A stretch of 64,000 nucleotides of DNA from Plastoroseomonas hellenica (GTDB lineage: Bacteria; Pseudomonadota; Alphaproteobacteria; Acetobacterales; Acetobacteraceae), in the NCBI RefSeq assembly GCF_018129085.1, contig NZ_JAAGBB010000023.1:56367-120366 (forward strand), given 5' to 3'. Under the pieces are notes generated by a model, which saw nothing but the letters and a program-made list of their open reading frames with translations, was not told the origin of the DNA and did not search any database. The position numbers and the translations under genes are program-made. Shown one piece after another: positions 7,840 through 17,078 of this stretch (its first letter is position 1; each line of letters starts with the position of its first letter).

Positions 7840-8100
7840 TCAGACGGTGATCCCGGCGGCCGTATCCACTGGCGGGCCGGCCATGCTCTCGAACTCGCAA
7901 TCGGGCGCCGTGCAGCGGTAATACCGCCGGGCCGGCTGGCCTGGCGCCGCGGCGGGCACTTCCCGGTCGAAGCGGAGGTGGCCATGGCCGCATTTCGGAC
8001 AGCGCTCGGCCGCCGGGCGCTCGCGGCGCGCCTCCGGCTGCGCCCGCTTCGCGTCGGGCAAGCCCCCCAGCACCTTGGTGATGCCTGCGATGCCGACCAT
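7840..8100 (-). CDS. Small zinc-ribbon protein
   Basis: 86 residues. Two cysteine knuckles, CPKCGHGHLRF and YYRCTAPDCEFE, are about 30 residues apart and make a rubredoxin-like zinc ribbon. The N-terminal 30 residues are Arg/Ala-rich. Proteins of this size are often nucleic-acid-associated or redox zinc ribbons, but nothing here says which. It stands alone between the NUDIX gene and a SnoaL-like gene, all leftward. Confidence 0.7.
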   Translation of the reverse strand: MVGIAGITKVLGGLPDAKRAQPEARRERPAAERCPKCGHGHLRFDREVPAAAPGQPARRYYRCTAPDCEFESMAGPPVDTAAGITV

Positions 8101-8234
8101 TCCCGCCTCCCGGCCGGAGCTGCGACCCTTGCCTCTATCCCCGGCCAGGGTCGAGCTTCACCGGAACGGCGTTAAATTTCCCTCTTCGGGCGGCCGGGCG
8201 GGGCAGGTGCGGTCGATGGCGTACCGGCCCCGGA

Positions 8235-8618
8235 TCACTCTGCTGCCGCCAATAGGTTGGCGTCGCGCGCCAGGCGCCACTGCCCGTCACCCTCCTTGCG
8301 CAGGATCGTCAGGGTATGGCCGGCGCGTCGGATCGGCGCGTCGCCGGGCGGCGTCACCGTCACCTCGATCCGGTTCCTGATCCAGGCCCAGTCGCCCAGG
8401 ATCCGGATCTCCTGGATCTCGCTGCTGCCATCCATCCGGACCCCCTTCATGCTCTCGGCCGCGGCGGCGAAGCCTTCCTTGCCGAAGGGTTCCCGGCCCG
8501 GAACCATGAAGACGACGTCGTCGGTCATCAGGCTGAGCACCGCCGCGGTATCGCCGGCCTTGCTGGCGGCGAGCCAGAAATCGATCATCGCGCGAATGGC
8601 GCGCTCGTCATCGCTCAT
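8235..8618 (-). CDS. SnoaL/DUF4440-like NTF2-fold protein (SgcJ/EcaC type)
   Basis: 127 residues. The sequence has the NTF2-like order DERAIRAMIDFWLAASKAGD, then VLSLMTDDVVFMVPG, PFGKEGF, IQEIRILGDWAWIRNRIEV, GHTLTILRKEGDGQWRLARDAN. This is the pattern of the DUF4440/SgcJ group of small cone-shaped barrels that bind small molecules or act on polyketide-like substrates. No catalytic function can be given. The ATG at 8618 has AAAGGC upstream. Confidence 0.82.
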   Translation of the reverse strand: MSDDERAIRAMIDFWLAASKAGDTAAVLSLMTDDVVFMVPGREPFGKEGFAAAAESMKGVRMDGSSEIQEIRILGDWAWIRNRIEVTVTPPGDAPIRRAGHTLTILRKEGDGQWRLARDANLLAAAE

Positions 8619-8683
8619 GCCGATGCCTTTCGTCCGTCGCGCGGTGCTGTCTACACCGCCCAGGCCCGGCCGATCACCTGACG

Positions 8684-8917
8684 TCAGCGCGGCAGCCGGT
8701 ACAGCACCTCCGCCAGGCCGAGGCAGAGCAGCCCGAGTGCCGCGAAGCCGATCGCGGCAATGACGTACATCTCGGCACTGATCCAGATCGTGTGGCCCTG
8801 CATGCGATCGGGCGCGATCTCCAGCGCCGTGGTCCAGAAGGTCACACCCCAGACGGCGGCGCCGAGTGCCAGCAGCATCAGCACCCACCCGGCGGCCAGC
8901 AGCACGCCTCGCATCAT
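8684..8917 (-). CDS. Small two-helix membrane protein
   Basis: 77 residues with two hydrophobic segments (VLLAAGWVLMLLALGAAVWG and YVIAAIGFAALGLLCLGLAE) joined by a polar loop that begins FWTTALEIAP. The start ATG at 8917 is preceded by GGAG; an ATG nine codons upstream (8944) lacks a ribosome site. Unknown function, presumably inner membrane. Confidence 0.6.
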   Translation of the reverse strand: MMRGVLLAAGWVLMLLALGAAVWGVTFWTTALEIAPDRMQGHTIWISAEMYVIAAIGFAALGLLCLGLAEVLYRLPR

Positions 8918-9015
8918 CCTGGACTCCGCGTTGCTCCCCCGCATGTTGGGCGGGCGGGGGAGGGCCGTCTAACGCTTTCGCGCCGGGATCGGTGGCGCGC
9001 GGCCGGGCCTGCGAC

Positions 9016-9050
9016 AAAAAGCACCCGCCGCGGCGATGGCCGCGGCGGGT
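9016..9050 (-). terminator. Intrinsic terminator, leftward
   Basis: A perfect 12-bp stem (9023-9034 with 9039-9050, loop GATG) is followed on the minus strand by GCTTTTTG. It would end transcription of the small CsbD-like gene at 9235-9318. Confidence 0.75.
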
Positions 9051-9234
9051 AAAGTGGGGAGGAAACGGGATGCCCCGGGCAGCCACCGCGGCTCGCCCAA
9101 GGGCACCCGCGGCCCGAACGTTGGGCCACGCGGGCAGTTGCCGCGCCCGGTCCGCCCCGCCATCGGTACCGGCTGAGAAAGGCGTGACAAGCTGGGCCGT
9201 GCCGCCACGCTTCCGATCCCCTCCCGGCGCGGGC

Positions 9235-9318
9235 CTATTTCTTCAGCGCGTCGCGGATGACTTCCTTGGTGTTGCCGGCGCCCTGCTTCGCCGCACCCGC
9301 GACCTGATCCTTGTTCAT
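9235..9318 (-). CDS. Mini CsbD-like stress protein, 27 residues
   Basis: The sequence MNKDQVAGAAKQGAGNTKEV followed by IRDALKK copies the N-terminal motif of CsbD-family general stress proteins, which normally run to about 60 residues. The ATG has GGAGG seven bases upstream, and a strong leftward terminator follows at 9016-9050, so the short frame looks like a complete expressed unit and not a chance match. The mature protein would be a single amphipathic helix. It may be a truncated paralogue; in CsbD proteins this region precedes the conserved Gly-Lys repeats. Confidence 0.6.
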   Translation of the reverse strand: MNKDQVAGAAKQGAGNTKEVIRDALKK

Positions 9319-9601
9319 CGTCACGCCTCCGTGCTGGTCCGCGCCGCCCGAGAGAACAATGCGGATGCCGCTCCGGTTGCGGGACGATCGGGGCGATCGC
9401 GATCGTCAAAGCTCGCGCCGCACCTCCCCCGGGCGATCCGCAGCCGCGCCAGGCGCTGCCGATCGCGTGATGCCGAGCTTCGTGAAGCCTTCGGCGCGCC
9501 CACCGGGGATGCATGCGGGTCGCGACCGACTAGGTTGTAAAGACATCGCGGGCACGCAGCCGGCGCGCCGGGCCTCCGGCGGCAGGCGTGAGGAGCATGA
9601 A

Positions 9602-9976
9602 TTGCGGCACGGTCGATTGCAGGGCGCTCTCGTCCTGGTGTTAGAGAATGAGTGGGACGTCGCCGAGGAGACCACCGGCATCCTGAGGCGGGCCGGATGC
9701 CGGGTGCTGGGACCGGCCCCGAGCGTCGCCTCGGCACTCGATCTTCTGGAAGGCGAGACGCCGGACGCGGCCCTGCTGGAAGCGGGGCTCGGGGCGCAGA
9801 TGTATGTCGCGGTCGCCGACCGGCTGCAGGAACACGGCGTGCCGTTTGCCTTTCTCGGCGGCCGCGATCACGCGGCACCGGTCGGCTATGACGCGCATCG
9901 GGTCCTGGGCACGCCGGTTTCGGCAGCGACCCTGCGGGCAGAGGTGCTGGCGTTGCTGACCGATCCGGCGGTCTGA
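9602..9976 (+). CDS. Degenerate response-regulator receiver protein
   Basis: 124 residues of CheY-like fold: ALVLVLENEWDVAEETTGIL, then GCRVLGPAPSVASALDLLEG, PDAALLEAGLG, VPFAFLGGRD and LRAEVLALL. The phospho-acceptor aspartate is replaced by glutamate (ALLEAGLG), the acidic pair of the first loop is EN, and the conserved lysine is absent (LGTPVSA). It is therefore a pseudo-receiver that cannot be phosphorylated in the usual way; a Glu could mimic the phosphorylated state. The start is taken as TTG 9602 with GAGGAG six bases upstream. No kinase gene adjoins it. Confidence 0.65.
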   Translation: MRHGRLQGALVLVLENEWDVAEETTGILRRAGCRVLGPAPSVASALDLLEGETPDAALLEAGLGAQMYVAVADRLQEHGVPFAFLGGRDHAAPVGYDAHRVLGTPVSAATLRAEVLALLTDPAV

Positions 9977-9987
9977 CGCGGCATCCC

Positions 9988-10716
9988 CTACCGCTCCGCC
10001 GCGACCAGCAGGAACATCGGCCGCTCGCGCTCCTCCGCCCAGTCGGGATGGGCAGCGAGATCCGCGTCGGATGGGCTCCACTCCTCGACATGGCGGATCG
10101 CGAAGCCGGCGCCGATCAGCGTGTTGAGCGTCGTCCCCAGCATGCGGTGCTGCTTGATCACCCCCTCCGCCAGCCAGTCGGTCCGGCGCGGCCCCTCGAT
10201 CCCATAGCCGTCGAGCGGCCAGGTCCGACGGCCGGTGGCAGCATCGGTCGCCCAGCCCGGCTCCGAGGGCGCCATGTAGATCGGATGCTCGATCGTGAAG
10301 ACGAAGCGGCCGCCCGGCACCAGCGCGCGGTGCACGGCCGCGACCAGGCCCGCGAAATCGGCGACGTAGTGCAGTGCGAGCGAGCTGTAGGCGAGGTCGA
10401 ACGCCGCCGGCAGCTCCGGCCGTTCCAGGTCGGCGATGGCGTAGGTGACGTTCGGCGCGCTGGTGTCCCGCCGCGCGCGGGCGATCATGCTGTGCGACAG
10501 GTCGAGCCCGAGCACCTGCCGCGCCCCGGCGGCCGCTGCCCAGCGGGCGAACCAGCCGAAGCCGCAGCCGAGATCGAGGATCTTGAGGCCGGTGAGGTCG
10601 GGCAGCAGCGCGCGGACCGCCGGCCACTCCGCGGCGCCATCCAGCCCCTCGACGGAGCGCGGCAGCCGGCTGTAGCCGGCGAAGAAGCCGGGATCGTCAT
10701 AGATGTTCTGCGCCAT
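9988..10716 (-). CDS. Class I SAM-dependent methyltransferase
   Basis: 242 residues. Motif I KILDLGCGFGWFARW binds SAM, followed by VLGLDLSHSMIARAR, a DLAYSSLALHYVADF segment and the VPGGRFVFTIEHP strand. The fold is the UbiE/SmtA-like type that methylates small molecules. The convergent degenerate receiver stops 11 bases away. Substrate unknown. Confidence 0.88.
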   Translation of the reverse strand: MAQNIYDDPGFFAGYSRLPRSVEGLDGAAEWPAVRALLPDLTGLKILDLGCGFGWFARWAAAAGARQVLGLDLSHSMIARARRDTSAPNVTYAIADLERPELPAAFDLAYSSLALHYVADFAGLVAAVHRALVPGGRFVFTIEHPIYMAPSEPGWATDAATGRRTWPLDGYGIEGPRRTDWLAEGVIKQHRMLGTTLNTLIGAGFAIRHVEEWSPSDADLAAHPDWAEERERPMFLLVAAER

Positions 10717-10873
10717 GCTGCCTCGCGCCGCCTGCCATCCTTCGCGTCGCCATCATGGCGCGGGGCTGCACCCGGCGCGAGATGCGGGCCGCGCCTTCAC
10801 GCCATTGCTCCGCCATGACAGGCTGGGCGTACTCGCTGGCGCAGAGCGCCGCCGTCTGAAGGAGAGTGCAGGA

Positions 10874-12919
10874 ATGTCCGTGCCGATGTCGCCCGGGACG
10901 CTCGACATCGGCATCGATATCGGCGGCACCTTTACGGACGCGGTCTGCCGCGGCGCGGATGGCAGCGCGCGCCTGCTCAAGGTGCCGAGCACGCCGGACG
11001 ATCCGTCCCGCGCGGTCGCGGAGGCGCTCCGCCGCCTGCTTGGGGATGCGGGCGGTGGCGCCGTCCGCCGTTTCCTGCACGGCACCACGGTGGCGACCAA
11101 CGCCATCCTGGAAGGCACCGCCGCCCGCGTCGGCCTGATCACCACCGCGGGCTTCGCCGACGTGCTCGAGATCGGGCGGATGACCCGCGCTTCCAACTAC
11201 GACCTGATCTTCGGCCCGCAGACCCCGGTCGATGTCGCCCCCTCGGCGCGGCGACTGGAGGTCCGTGAGCGGATCGATGCCGAGGGCCTGGTCGTCGAGC
11301 CGCTCGACGAGGCCGGCGTCGCCGCGGCCGCCCGGCAGCTCGCCGGCGATGGCGTGCAGGCGATCGCCATCTGCTTCCTCTTCGCCTTCCTCAACCCGGC
11401 GCATGAGCGGCGCGCGCGGGAGATCGTCGAAGCCACCTGTCCCGGCATCGCGGTGTCGCTGTCGAGCGAGGTCGATCCCGGCATCCGCGAGTATGAACGC
11501 TGCTGCGCGACGGTGTTCGACGCGGCGCTGAAGCCGGTGATGGATCTCTATCTCGGCCGCATCGAAGGCATCCTGGCCGAGAGCGGCGTGCCGGCGGCGC
11601 TCCGCATCATGCATTCCCGCGGCGGGCTGCTCGGCGCCGGCGCGGCGCGCGGAAGGCCGATCCGGCTCACGCTCTCTGGCCCATCGGCGGCGGCGATCGG
11701 CGCCGCCTCCGTGCTGCGCGATGCGGGCTTCGGGCAGGGTGTCTCGATCGATGTCGGCGGCACCAGCGCCGATGTCGCGCTGATCGAGAATGGCACGCCC
11801 GCGCTCCGCAACGACGGGCGCATCGGCCGCTTCCCGGTGCGCGTGCCCACGGCCGATGTCCTCGCCATCGCCGCGGGCGGCGGCAGCATCGCCTGGATCG
11901 ACGCGACCGGCGGGCTGCGCGTCGGTCCCCGCTCGGCCGGCGCCGATCCGGGGCCCGCCTGCTACCGGCGCGGCGGCACGCGCCCGACCGTGCTCGACGC
12001 CTCGGTCGTGCTCGGCCTGGTCGATCCGGCGCGCTTCGCCAATGGCGAGCTGCGCCTCGACGCGGATGCGGCGGCGGAGGCCATCGCCCGCGACATCGCG
12101 GGGCCGCTCGGCATGGGGTTGGAAGCGGCGGCGAGCGCGATCCATCGCGTCATCAACGCGACCATGGCGGAGGCGGTGCGGCAGATGACCGTCGCGCGCG
12201 GCATCGATCCGCGCGACTTCCCGCTGCTGCCGGCCGGCGGCGGCGGCGGGTTGCACGCCGCCTGGATCGCTGAGGAGCTCGGCATGACCAAGGTCGTGGT
12301 GCCCGCGGCACCCGGAGTCCTGGCAGCCGCCGGCCTGCTGGAGGCGCCGCTGGAGCATGATGCGGCGCATGGCTTCTACCGTCCGCTCGAGCGCCTGACG
12401 GAAGACGATTTGCGGGCCGCGATCGACGCGCTGACGGCCCGCTGCGCCGCCGCGATGGCCGGCGACGGCGTCGCATCGGGCAGCGCCGTGACCGAGATTG
12501 CGGCGGCGGCGAGCTTCATGGGGCAGGGGCACAGCCTCGACGTCCAGGTGCCCCCTGGCAGCGCGCGGCCCGGCGAGGTGATCCGGACCGGCTTCATCGA
12601 GGCGCATCGCCGCGCCTATGGCCATACCCGGGACGCGCCGGTGCGGCTCGTCTCGCTGCGCGTGGTGCAGCGCCTGCCGGCCGAGACCGCGGCCACGCAA
12701 TGGCGGGGCGACGACGGCCGGGACATGCGAGCACGGCGCGCCATCCTCGACGGCGTCGCGGCCGAGGTCGCCGTGCGGCACCGTGCAACCATGGCCGAAG
12801 GCGAGGTCGTCACCGGCCCGGTCATTATGGAACAGGCGGATTCCACGCTCGTCGTGCCGGCGGGCTGGCGTCTCGTGGCGCATGCGCGGCACCTGGTGAT
12901 GGAAAGGATCGCCGCATGA
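10874..12919 (+). CDS. hyuA: Hydantoinase/oxoprolinase subunit A
   Basis: 681 residues, the ATP-dependent HyuA/acetone carboxylase-like subunit. Actin-type nucleotide motifs are clear: IGIDIGGTFTDAV near the N-terminus, FLHGTTVATNAILE, and a second phosphate loop SIDVGGTSADVALI about residue 295. The later GPACYRRGGTRPTVLDA and PAGGGGGLHAAWIAEELGM segments are family landmarks. AAGGAGAG precedes the ATG at 10874. With HyuB it should hydrolyse a cyclic amide (hydantoin, 5-oxoproline or a relative) at the cost of ATP; the exact substrate cannot be read. It overlaps hyuB by ATGA. Confidence 0.9.
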   Translation: MSVPMSPGTLDIGIDIGGTFTDAVCRGADGSARLLKVPSTPDDPSRAVAEALRRLLGDAGGGAVRRFLHGTTVATNAILEGTAARVGLITTAGFADVLEIGRMTRASNYDLIFGPQTPVDVAPSARRLEVRERIDAEGLVVEPLDEAGVAAAARQLAGDGVQAIAICFLFAFLNPAHERRAREIVEATCPGIAVSLSSEVDPGIREYERCCATVFDAALKPVMDLYLGRIEGILAESGVPAALRIMHSRGGLLGAGAARGRPIRLTLSGPSAAAIGAASVLRDAGFGQGVSIDVGGTSADVALIENGTPALRNDGRIGRFPVRVPTADVLAIAAGGGSIAWIDATGGLRVGPRSAGADPGPACYRRGGTRPTVLDASVVLGLVDPARFANGELRLDADAAAEAIARDIAGPLGMGLEAAASAIHRVINATMAEAVRQMTVARGIDPRDFPLLPAGGGGGLHAAWIAEELGMTKVVVPAAPGVLAAAGLLEAPLEHDAAHGFYRPLERLTEDDLRAAIDALTARCAAAMAGDGVASGSAVTEIAAAASFMGQGHSLDVQVPPGSARPGEVIRTGFIEAHRRAYGHTRDAPVRLVSLRVVQRLPAETAATQWRGDDGRDMRARRAILDGVAAEVAVRHRATMAEGEVVTGPVIMEQADSTLVVPAGWRLVAHARHLVMERIAA

Positions 12920-14501
12920 ACGCGGAGCGGATCGACCCCGCGACGCTGGAGATCGTCCGGCGCCGCCTCGAAGGCATCGCCGAGGAGATGCAGGGCATCC
13001 TGCTGCGCAGCGCCGTCTCGCCCATCGTGCGCGAGGCGAATGATGCCTCCGCCAGCATCTTCCTGCCTGATGGCACCGTGATGGCGCAGTCCGTGTCGCT
13101 GCCGCTGCTGCTCGGTTGCCTGATCCCGGCCGTGTCGCGTCTGCTCGCGGGTTTCCCGATCGCGCAGATGCAGCCGGATGACATCTACCTGATGAACGAC
13201 CCCTATGATGGCGGCACCCATATCCCCGACCTCACGCTGATGATGCCGGTCTTCGCGGAGGGCCGGGTCGTGGCGCTGGCCGGCACGATCTTCCACCACC
13301 AGGACATGGGCGGCCTGACGCCGGGCTCGGTGCCCACCAACGCGACCGAGATCTATCACGAAGGTCTCCGCCTGCCGCCGCTCCGCCTCGCGCGCGGCGG
13401 TGTGGTGGACGTGCAGATCATGCGCATCATCGCCTGCAACATCCGCACCCCCGACGCCTTCGAATGGGACCTGAACGCGCAGATCTCGGCCTGCCGCACC
13501 GGCGCCGCGCGTGTCGCTGACATGGTCGCGCGCCACGGTGCCGCGCCGCTCACCGCGATGATGGAGGAGCTGGTGCGCCGCGCCGAGGCCGCGACCCGGG
13601 CCGCGATCGCCGCGATCCCCGATGGCGCCTGGCGCTACAGCGACGCCCTCGACAATGACGGTGTCGATCTCGACGTCCCGTGCCGATCGAGGTCGAGGTC
13701 AGGGTGCAAGGGGAGGAGATCACCATCGACTTCACCGGCACCGCGCCCCAGGTGCGCGGGCCGGTGAACGCGGTGCCGGCCGGCGTCATGGCAGGCGCCT
13801 TCTTCGCGATCCGCGCGGTCACCGGCCCGGAGATCCCGAACAATGGCGGCTGTTTCCGGCCGCTGCACCTGGTGCTGCCGGAAGGATCGCTGCTCAATCC
13901 GCGGCCGCCCGCCGCGGTGAATGCGCGCACCGCGACGGTGAAGATCCTGACCAATGCGATCCTCGGCGCCCTGGCTCAGGCGCTGCCGGAGCGCATTCCG
14001 GCGGCGAATGCGGGGGCCAGCGTGATCATGGCGCTCAGCGGCCGGAACCCCGATGGCAGCACCTATGTGGTGACGGAGGCGATGCAGGGCGGCAGCGGTG
14101 CATCCGCCATCGGACCCGGCGTCGCCGCCGTCTCGACCGATGTCGGCAACACCATGAACCAGCCGGTGGAGGCGATGGAGACCGATGCGCCGGTGCGCGT
14201 GCACCGCCTCGGCATCCGGCGCGGCTCGGGCGGCGCCGGCCGTAACCGCGGCGGCGACGGCGCGGTCCGGGACTATGAGGTGCTGCGCGGCCCGCTGACC
14301 CTGACCTTCCGCGGCGAGCGGCACATGCACGCCGCCCGCGGCGCGGCGGGCGGCGGCGACGGCGCGATGGCGCAAGCCTGGATCCAGCGCCGGGACGGCA
14401 GCCGGGAGGAGATCCGCTCCAAGCTCAGCACGGTCCTGCAGACCGGCGACCGGCTGGTGATGGCGACCGCCGGCGGCGGCGGATGGGGAGAGGCGGAATG
14501 A
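12916..14501 (+). pseudogene. hyuB: Hydantoinase/oxoprolinase subunit B, frameshifted
   Basis: The N-terminal half (from ATG 12916) reads as HyuB: DPATLEIVRRRLEGIAEEMQ, then SVSLPLLLGCLIPAVSRLL and LMNDPYDGGTHIPDLTLMMP. Near 13675-13680 the frame breaks. The second half continues one frame away, from a GTG at 13680: EVRVQGEEITIDFTGTAPQV, RGPVNAVPAGVMAGAFFAIR, ending in TAGGGGWGEAE. Joined, the product is about 528 residues, normal for HyuB. Loss of one G in what should read GACGTCCCGGTGCCG would explain everything; there is no slippery heptamer, so programmed shifting is unlikely. If the shift is real HyuA loses its partner; if it is a sequencing error the operon is intact. Confidence 0.85.
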
Positions 14502-15466
14502 AGCGGGTTCTCGCGGCGCTGGCGCTGCTGCTGGCGGGTGCGCTGCCGGCGGCGGCGCAGCCCTGGGATGCGACGCGCACCGTCAGGCTGGTGGTGGGCT
14601 ATACGCCCGGCGGGTCCTTCGACGTGGTCGCCCGCGCGCTGGCTGATGGGCTGCAGGCCCGGCTCGGCAATCCGGTGGTGGTCGAGAACCGGCCGGGGGC
14701 AGGCGGATCGATCGGCAGCGAGTTCGTCGCCCGTGCCACGCCGGACGGCTATACGCTGCTGGTCGGCGGTGCCGGCACCCATGGCGTGACGCCGGCGATC
14801 CGGCGGAACCTGCCCTTCGACACGGCGCGTGACTTCACCGCGGTCGCCCGCATCGCCGAATTCGCCAATGTCATGGTGGTGAACGCGTCCAATCCGGCGC
14901 GGGACCTCAGGGCCTTCATCGACTGGGCGAAGGCGCAGCGCCAGGGCGCCACCTTCGGCTCGCAGGGGGCGGGGACCTCGATCCACCTGACCGGGGAGAT
15001 GTTCAGGCTGCGCACCGGCCTCGACATGACGCATGTGCCCTATCGCGGCGCCGCCCAGGTCCATGCCGACATGCTCGCCGGGCGGGTCGACGTGATGTTC
15101 GACAACCTGCCCTCCGTCATGGGGCAGATCGAGGCCAGGGCGATGCGGGCACTCGCGGTCACCTCCGCGCGGCGCGTACCGGGGCTTCCCGACGTTCCGA
15201 CCATGGCCGAAGCCGGCATGGCCGATTTCGTGGTGACGAGCTGGGTCGGCGTCTTCGGTCCTGCGAGGATGGATCCCGCGGTGGTCGAGCGTCTCTCGCG
15301 CGCTGTCCAGGCCGCGACGGAAGCGCCGCAGGGCAGGGAACGGCTGCTGGCGATGGGCGCGCAGCTTGCCCCGGCCGGACCGGCGGAATTCGATGCGGCC
15401 TGGCGCGCCGACATGCGGCGCTGGCAGGAGGTGGTCGTGGCGGCGCGGGTCGAGTTGCTGGACTGA
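14498..15466 (+). CDS. Bug/TctC family receptor
   Basis: 322 residues. A Sec-type leader (MKRVLAALALLLAGALPAAAQ) is followed by the Bug opening RLVVGYTPGGSFDVVARALA, VVENRPGAGGSIG, PDGYTLLVGG, PYRGAAQVHADMLAGRVDVM and VPTMAEAGMADF. It overlaps the hyuB stop (ATGA), so it belongs to the hyu operon and probably binds the cyclic amide or a carboxylate product. No TctA or TctB lies beside it. Confidence 0.9.
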   Translation: MKRVLAALALLLAGALPAAAQPWDATRTVRLVVGYTPGGSFDVVARALADGLQARLGNPVVVENRPGAGGSIGSEFVARATPDGYTLLVGGAGTHGVTPAIRRNLPFDTARDFTAVARIAEFANVMVVNASNPARDLRAFIDWAKAQRQGATFGSQGAGTSIHLTGEMFRLRTGLDMTHVPYRGAAQVHADMLAGRVDVMFDNLPSVMGQIEARAMRALAVTSARRVPGLPDVPTMAEAGMADFVVTSWVGVFGPARMDPAVVERLSRAVQAATEAPQGRERLLAMGAQLAPAGPAEFDAAWRADMRRWQEVVVAARVELLD

Positions 15467-15534
15467 CGGCGCGGGCGTCAGGCTCCTGTGAACGGACGCC
15501 GCGGCGAGGTGCTTCAGTTCATCATCCTTAGACG

Positions 15535-15984
15535 TCAGGATCCAGCCGATCTCTGTCCCAGCAATTCTTCCCGGCAGGCTTGGCTGAAGGCGCAGAGCGG
15601 GTCGAGTTCACCGGCGCGGGTGATGTCGGCGAAGAGACGCAGGTCCTTGTTCGGCTCGAAATAGACGGCGCCGATGCGGCTCATCACCCGCTCCGCTTCG
15701 TGCAGCGTGCGCGACTGGCCAAAAAGCCGCAGCGTGCTGACCATCGCGTAGAGATTGACGAGCTTCGCCGGATCGTCGAGCTCGTGCTCGAAGGCGTCGC
15801 CGAAGACGCGCGATGCCTCCCGGATGAAGTCGCAATAGAGCGCTTCGCGGCGCGCCCTGTCCTGCGCGCGTTGCGCCGCCCGCGCCTGCGACGCCTGATT
15901 CAGCCACGTCGTCGCAAGCGAGGCCAGTGCGCCGATTGCGGACCCGGCCAGGGCTGAAAGCGCGGAAAGATAGGCCGTATCCAT
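15535..15984 (-). CDS. Membrane-anchored hypothetical protein
   Basis: 149 residues. One N-terminal hydrophobic helix (ALSALAGSAIGALASLATTW, about residues 7-26) is followed by an Arg/Gln/Ala-rich helical region (QASQARAAQRAQDRARREAL) and a helical soluble domain with YCDFIREASRVFGDAFEHEL and MSRIGAVYFEPNKDLRLFAD. This is an N-in anchored cytoplasmic or periplasmic helical protein seen widely as hypothetical. ATG 15984 has GGAGG six bases upstream. It stands alone and no function can be assigned. Confidence 0.7.
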   Translation of the reverse strand: MDTAYLSALSALAGSAIGALASLATTWLNQASQARAAQRAQDRARREALYCDFIREASRVFGDAFEHELDDPAKLVNLYAMVSTLRLFGQSRTLHEAERVMSRIGAVYFEPNKDLRLFADITRAGELDPLCAFSQACREELLGQRSAGS

Positions 15985-16053
15985 CAATCACCTCCGACCC
16001 ATCCCGATGCTTCCCGGCCCGTTAGGCCCAACTCCGCTCTCGTCCTGACAGAA

Positions 16054-17037
16054 TCAGGCTCGGATGAACGCGAGCAGGTCGGCGTTGAAGCGGTCCTGAT
16101 GCGTCGCCGTCAGACCGTGCGGCGCACCGGGGTAGTAGATTTCCGTGGCACCCCGGATGAGCCGTGCCGATTTCCTCGCCGACTCCCTCACCGGGACGAT
16201 CTGATCGTCCTCGCCGTGGAGAACGAGCGTCGGGACGTCGAACTTTCTGAGATCCTCGCTGAAGTCCGTCTCCGAGAACGCCTTGACGCATTCATAGGCG
16301 TTCAGGGCGCCGGCCTGCATGCTCCAGAGCCAGAACTGATCGAGCGTGCCTTGCGGGACCGATGCATCGGGCCGGTTGGCGCCATAGAAGGCGACCGCCA
16401 GCTCCCTGTAGAACTGGGAGCGGTTGCCTGCGACTCCAGCCCGGATCGCGTCGAAGACTTCCATCGGCAGCCCTTCCGGATTGGCCGAGGTCCTCAGCAT
16501 GATCGGCGGGACCGCCGCGACGAGGACCGCCTTCTTCACGCGCCGGGTGCCGTGGCGCCCGATGTAGCGCGCGACCTCGCCGCCGCCGGTGGAGTGGCCG
16601 ACCAGCGTCGCGTCCCTGAGGTTGAGCGCGTCGATGACCGCGGCGAGGTCATCGGCGTAGCCATCCATGTCGTTCCGCGTCGACACTTGGCTGGAGCGCC
16701 CGTGGCCGCGCCGGTCGATGGCGATGCAGCGGTAGCCGCTCCTCACGAGGAAGAGCATCTGGGCGTCCCAGGCATCGGCGTTCAACGGCCAGCCATGGGA
16801 GAAGGTCACGACCGGGCCGGTGCCCCAGTCCTTGTAGTGGATCTGTGCACCATCCGGGGTGGTGACCATGCCCGTCGTGCCGTTCCCCCGCGGGGCATGC
16901 GTGGTCGTGGCGGGCGGGCGGGCGGCAGTCTGGGCCGCGGCAGGCTCTGCTGCGGTCATGGCGGTTGCGGCGCCGAGCCCACCCAGAAGGAGGGTGCGGC
17001 GCGCGGCTTCGCCGAGCGGGGTTCGGGCGTCGGTCAT
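16054..17037 (-). CDS. Exported alpha/beta hydrolase, non-heme chloroperoxidase type
   Basis: 327 residues. A twin-arginine-like leader ([20 protein letters not shown]) is followed by the alpha/beta-hydrolase core: [15 protein letters not shown] (oxyanion), [13 protein letters not shown], the nucleophile elbow [13 protein letters not shown], an acid in [11 protein letters not shown] and the histidine in GAPHGL near the end. The closest pattern is the cofactor-free haloperoxidase/arylesterase group. Only 41 bases separate it from the upstream flavoprotein, so the two are probably one transcript. The true reaction may be ester hydrolysis or perhydrolysis. Confidence 0.87.
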   Translation of the reverse strand: MTDARTPLGEAARRTLLLGGLGAATAMTAAEPAAAQTAARPPATTTHAPRGNGTTGMVTTPDGAQIHYKDWGTGPVVTFSHGWPLNADAWDAQMLFLVRSGYRCIAIDRRGHGRSSQVSTRNDMDGYADDLAAVIDALNLRDATLVGHSTGGGEVARYIGRHGTRRVKKAVLVAAVPPIMLRTSANPEGLPMEVFDAIRAGVAGNRSQFYRELAVAFYGANRPDASVPQGTLDQFWLWSMQAGALNAYECVKAFSETDFSEDLRKFDVPTLVLHGEDDQIVPVRESARKSARLIRGATEIYYPGAPHGLTATHQDRFNADLLAFIRA

Positions 17038-17078
17038 TGTCGTAGCCTTGCTTGGGAGTGGCGGAGGAAAGCCGGCGA

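Noticed and set aside
10697..12892. A 731-residue leftward open frame opposite hyuA.
   Set aside because: Shadow frame produced by GC-rich third positions; no domain pattern and His/Arg/Gly-rich composition.
13660..13700. Programmed frameshifting in hyuB.
   Set aside because: No slippery heptamer or following hairpin with spacing; a missing single G explains the shift.
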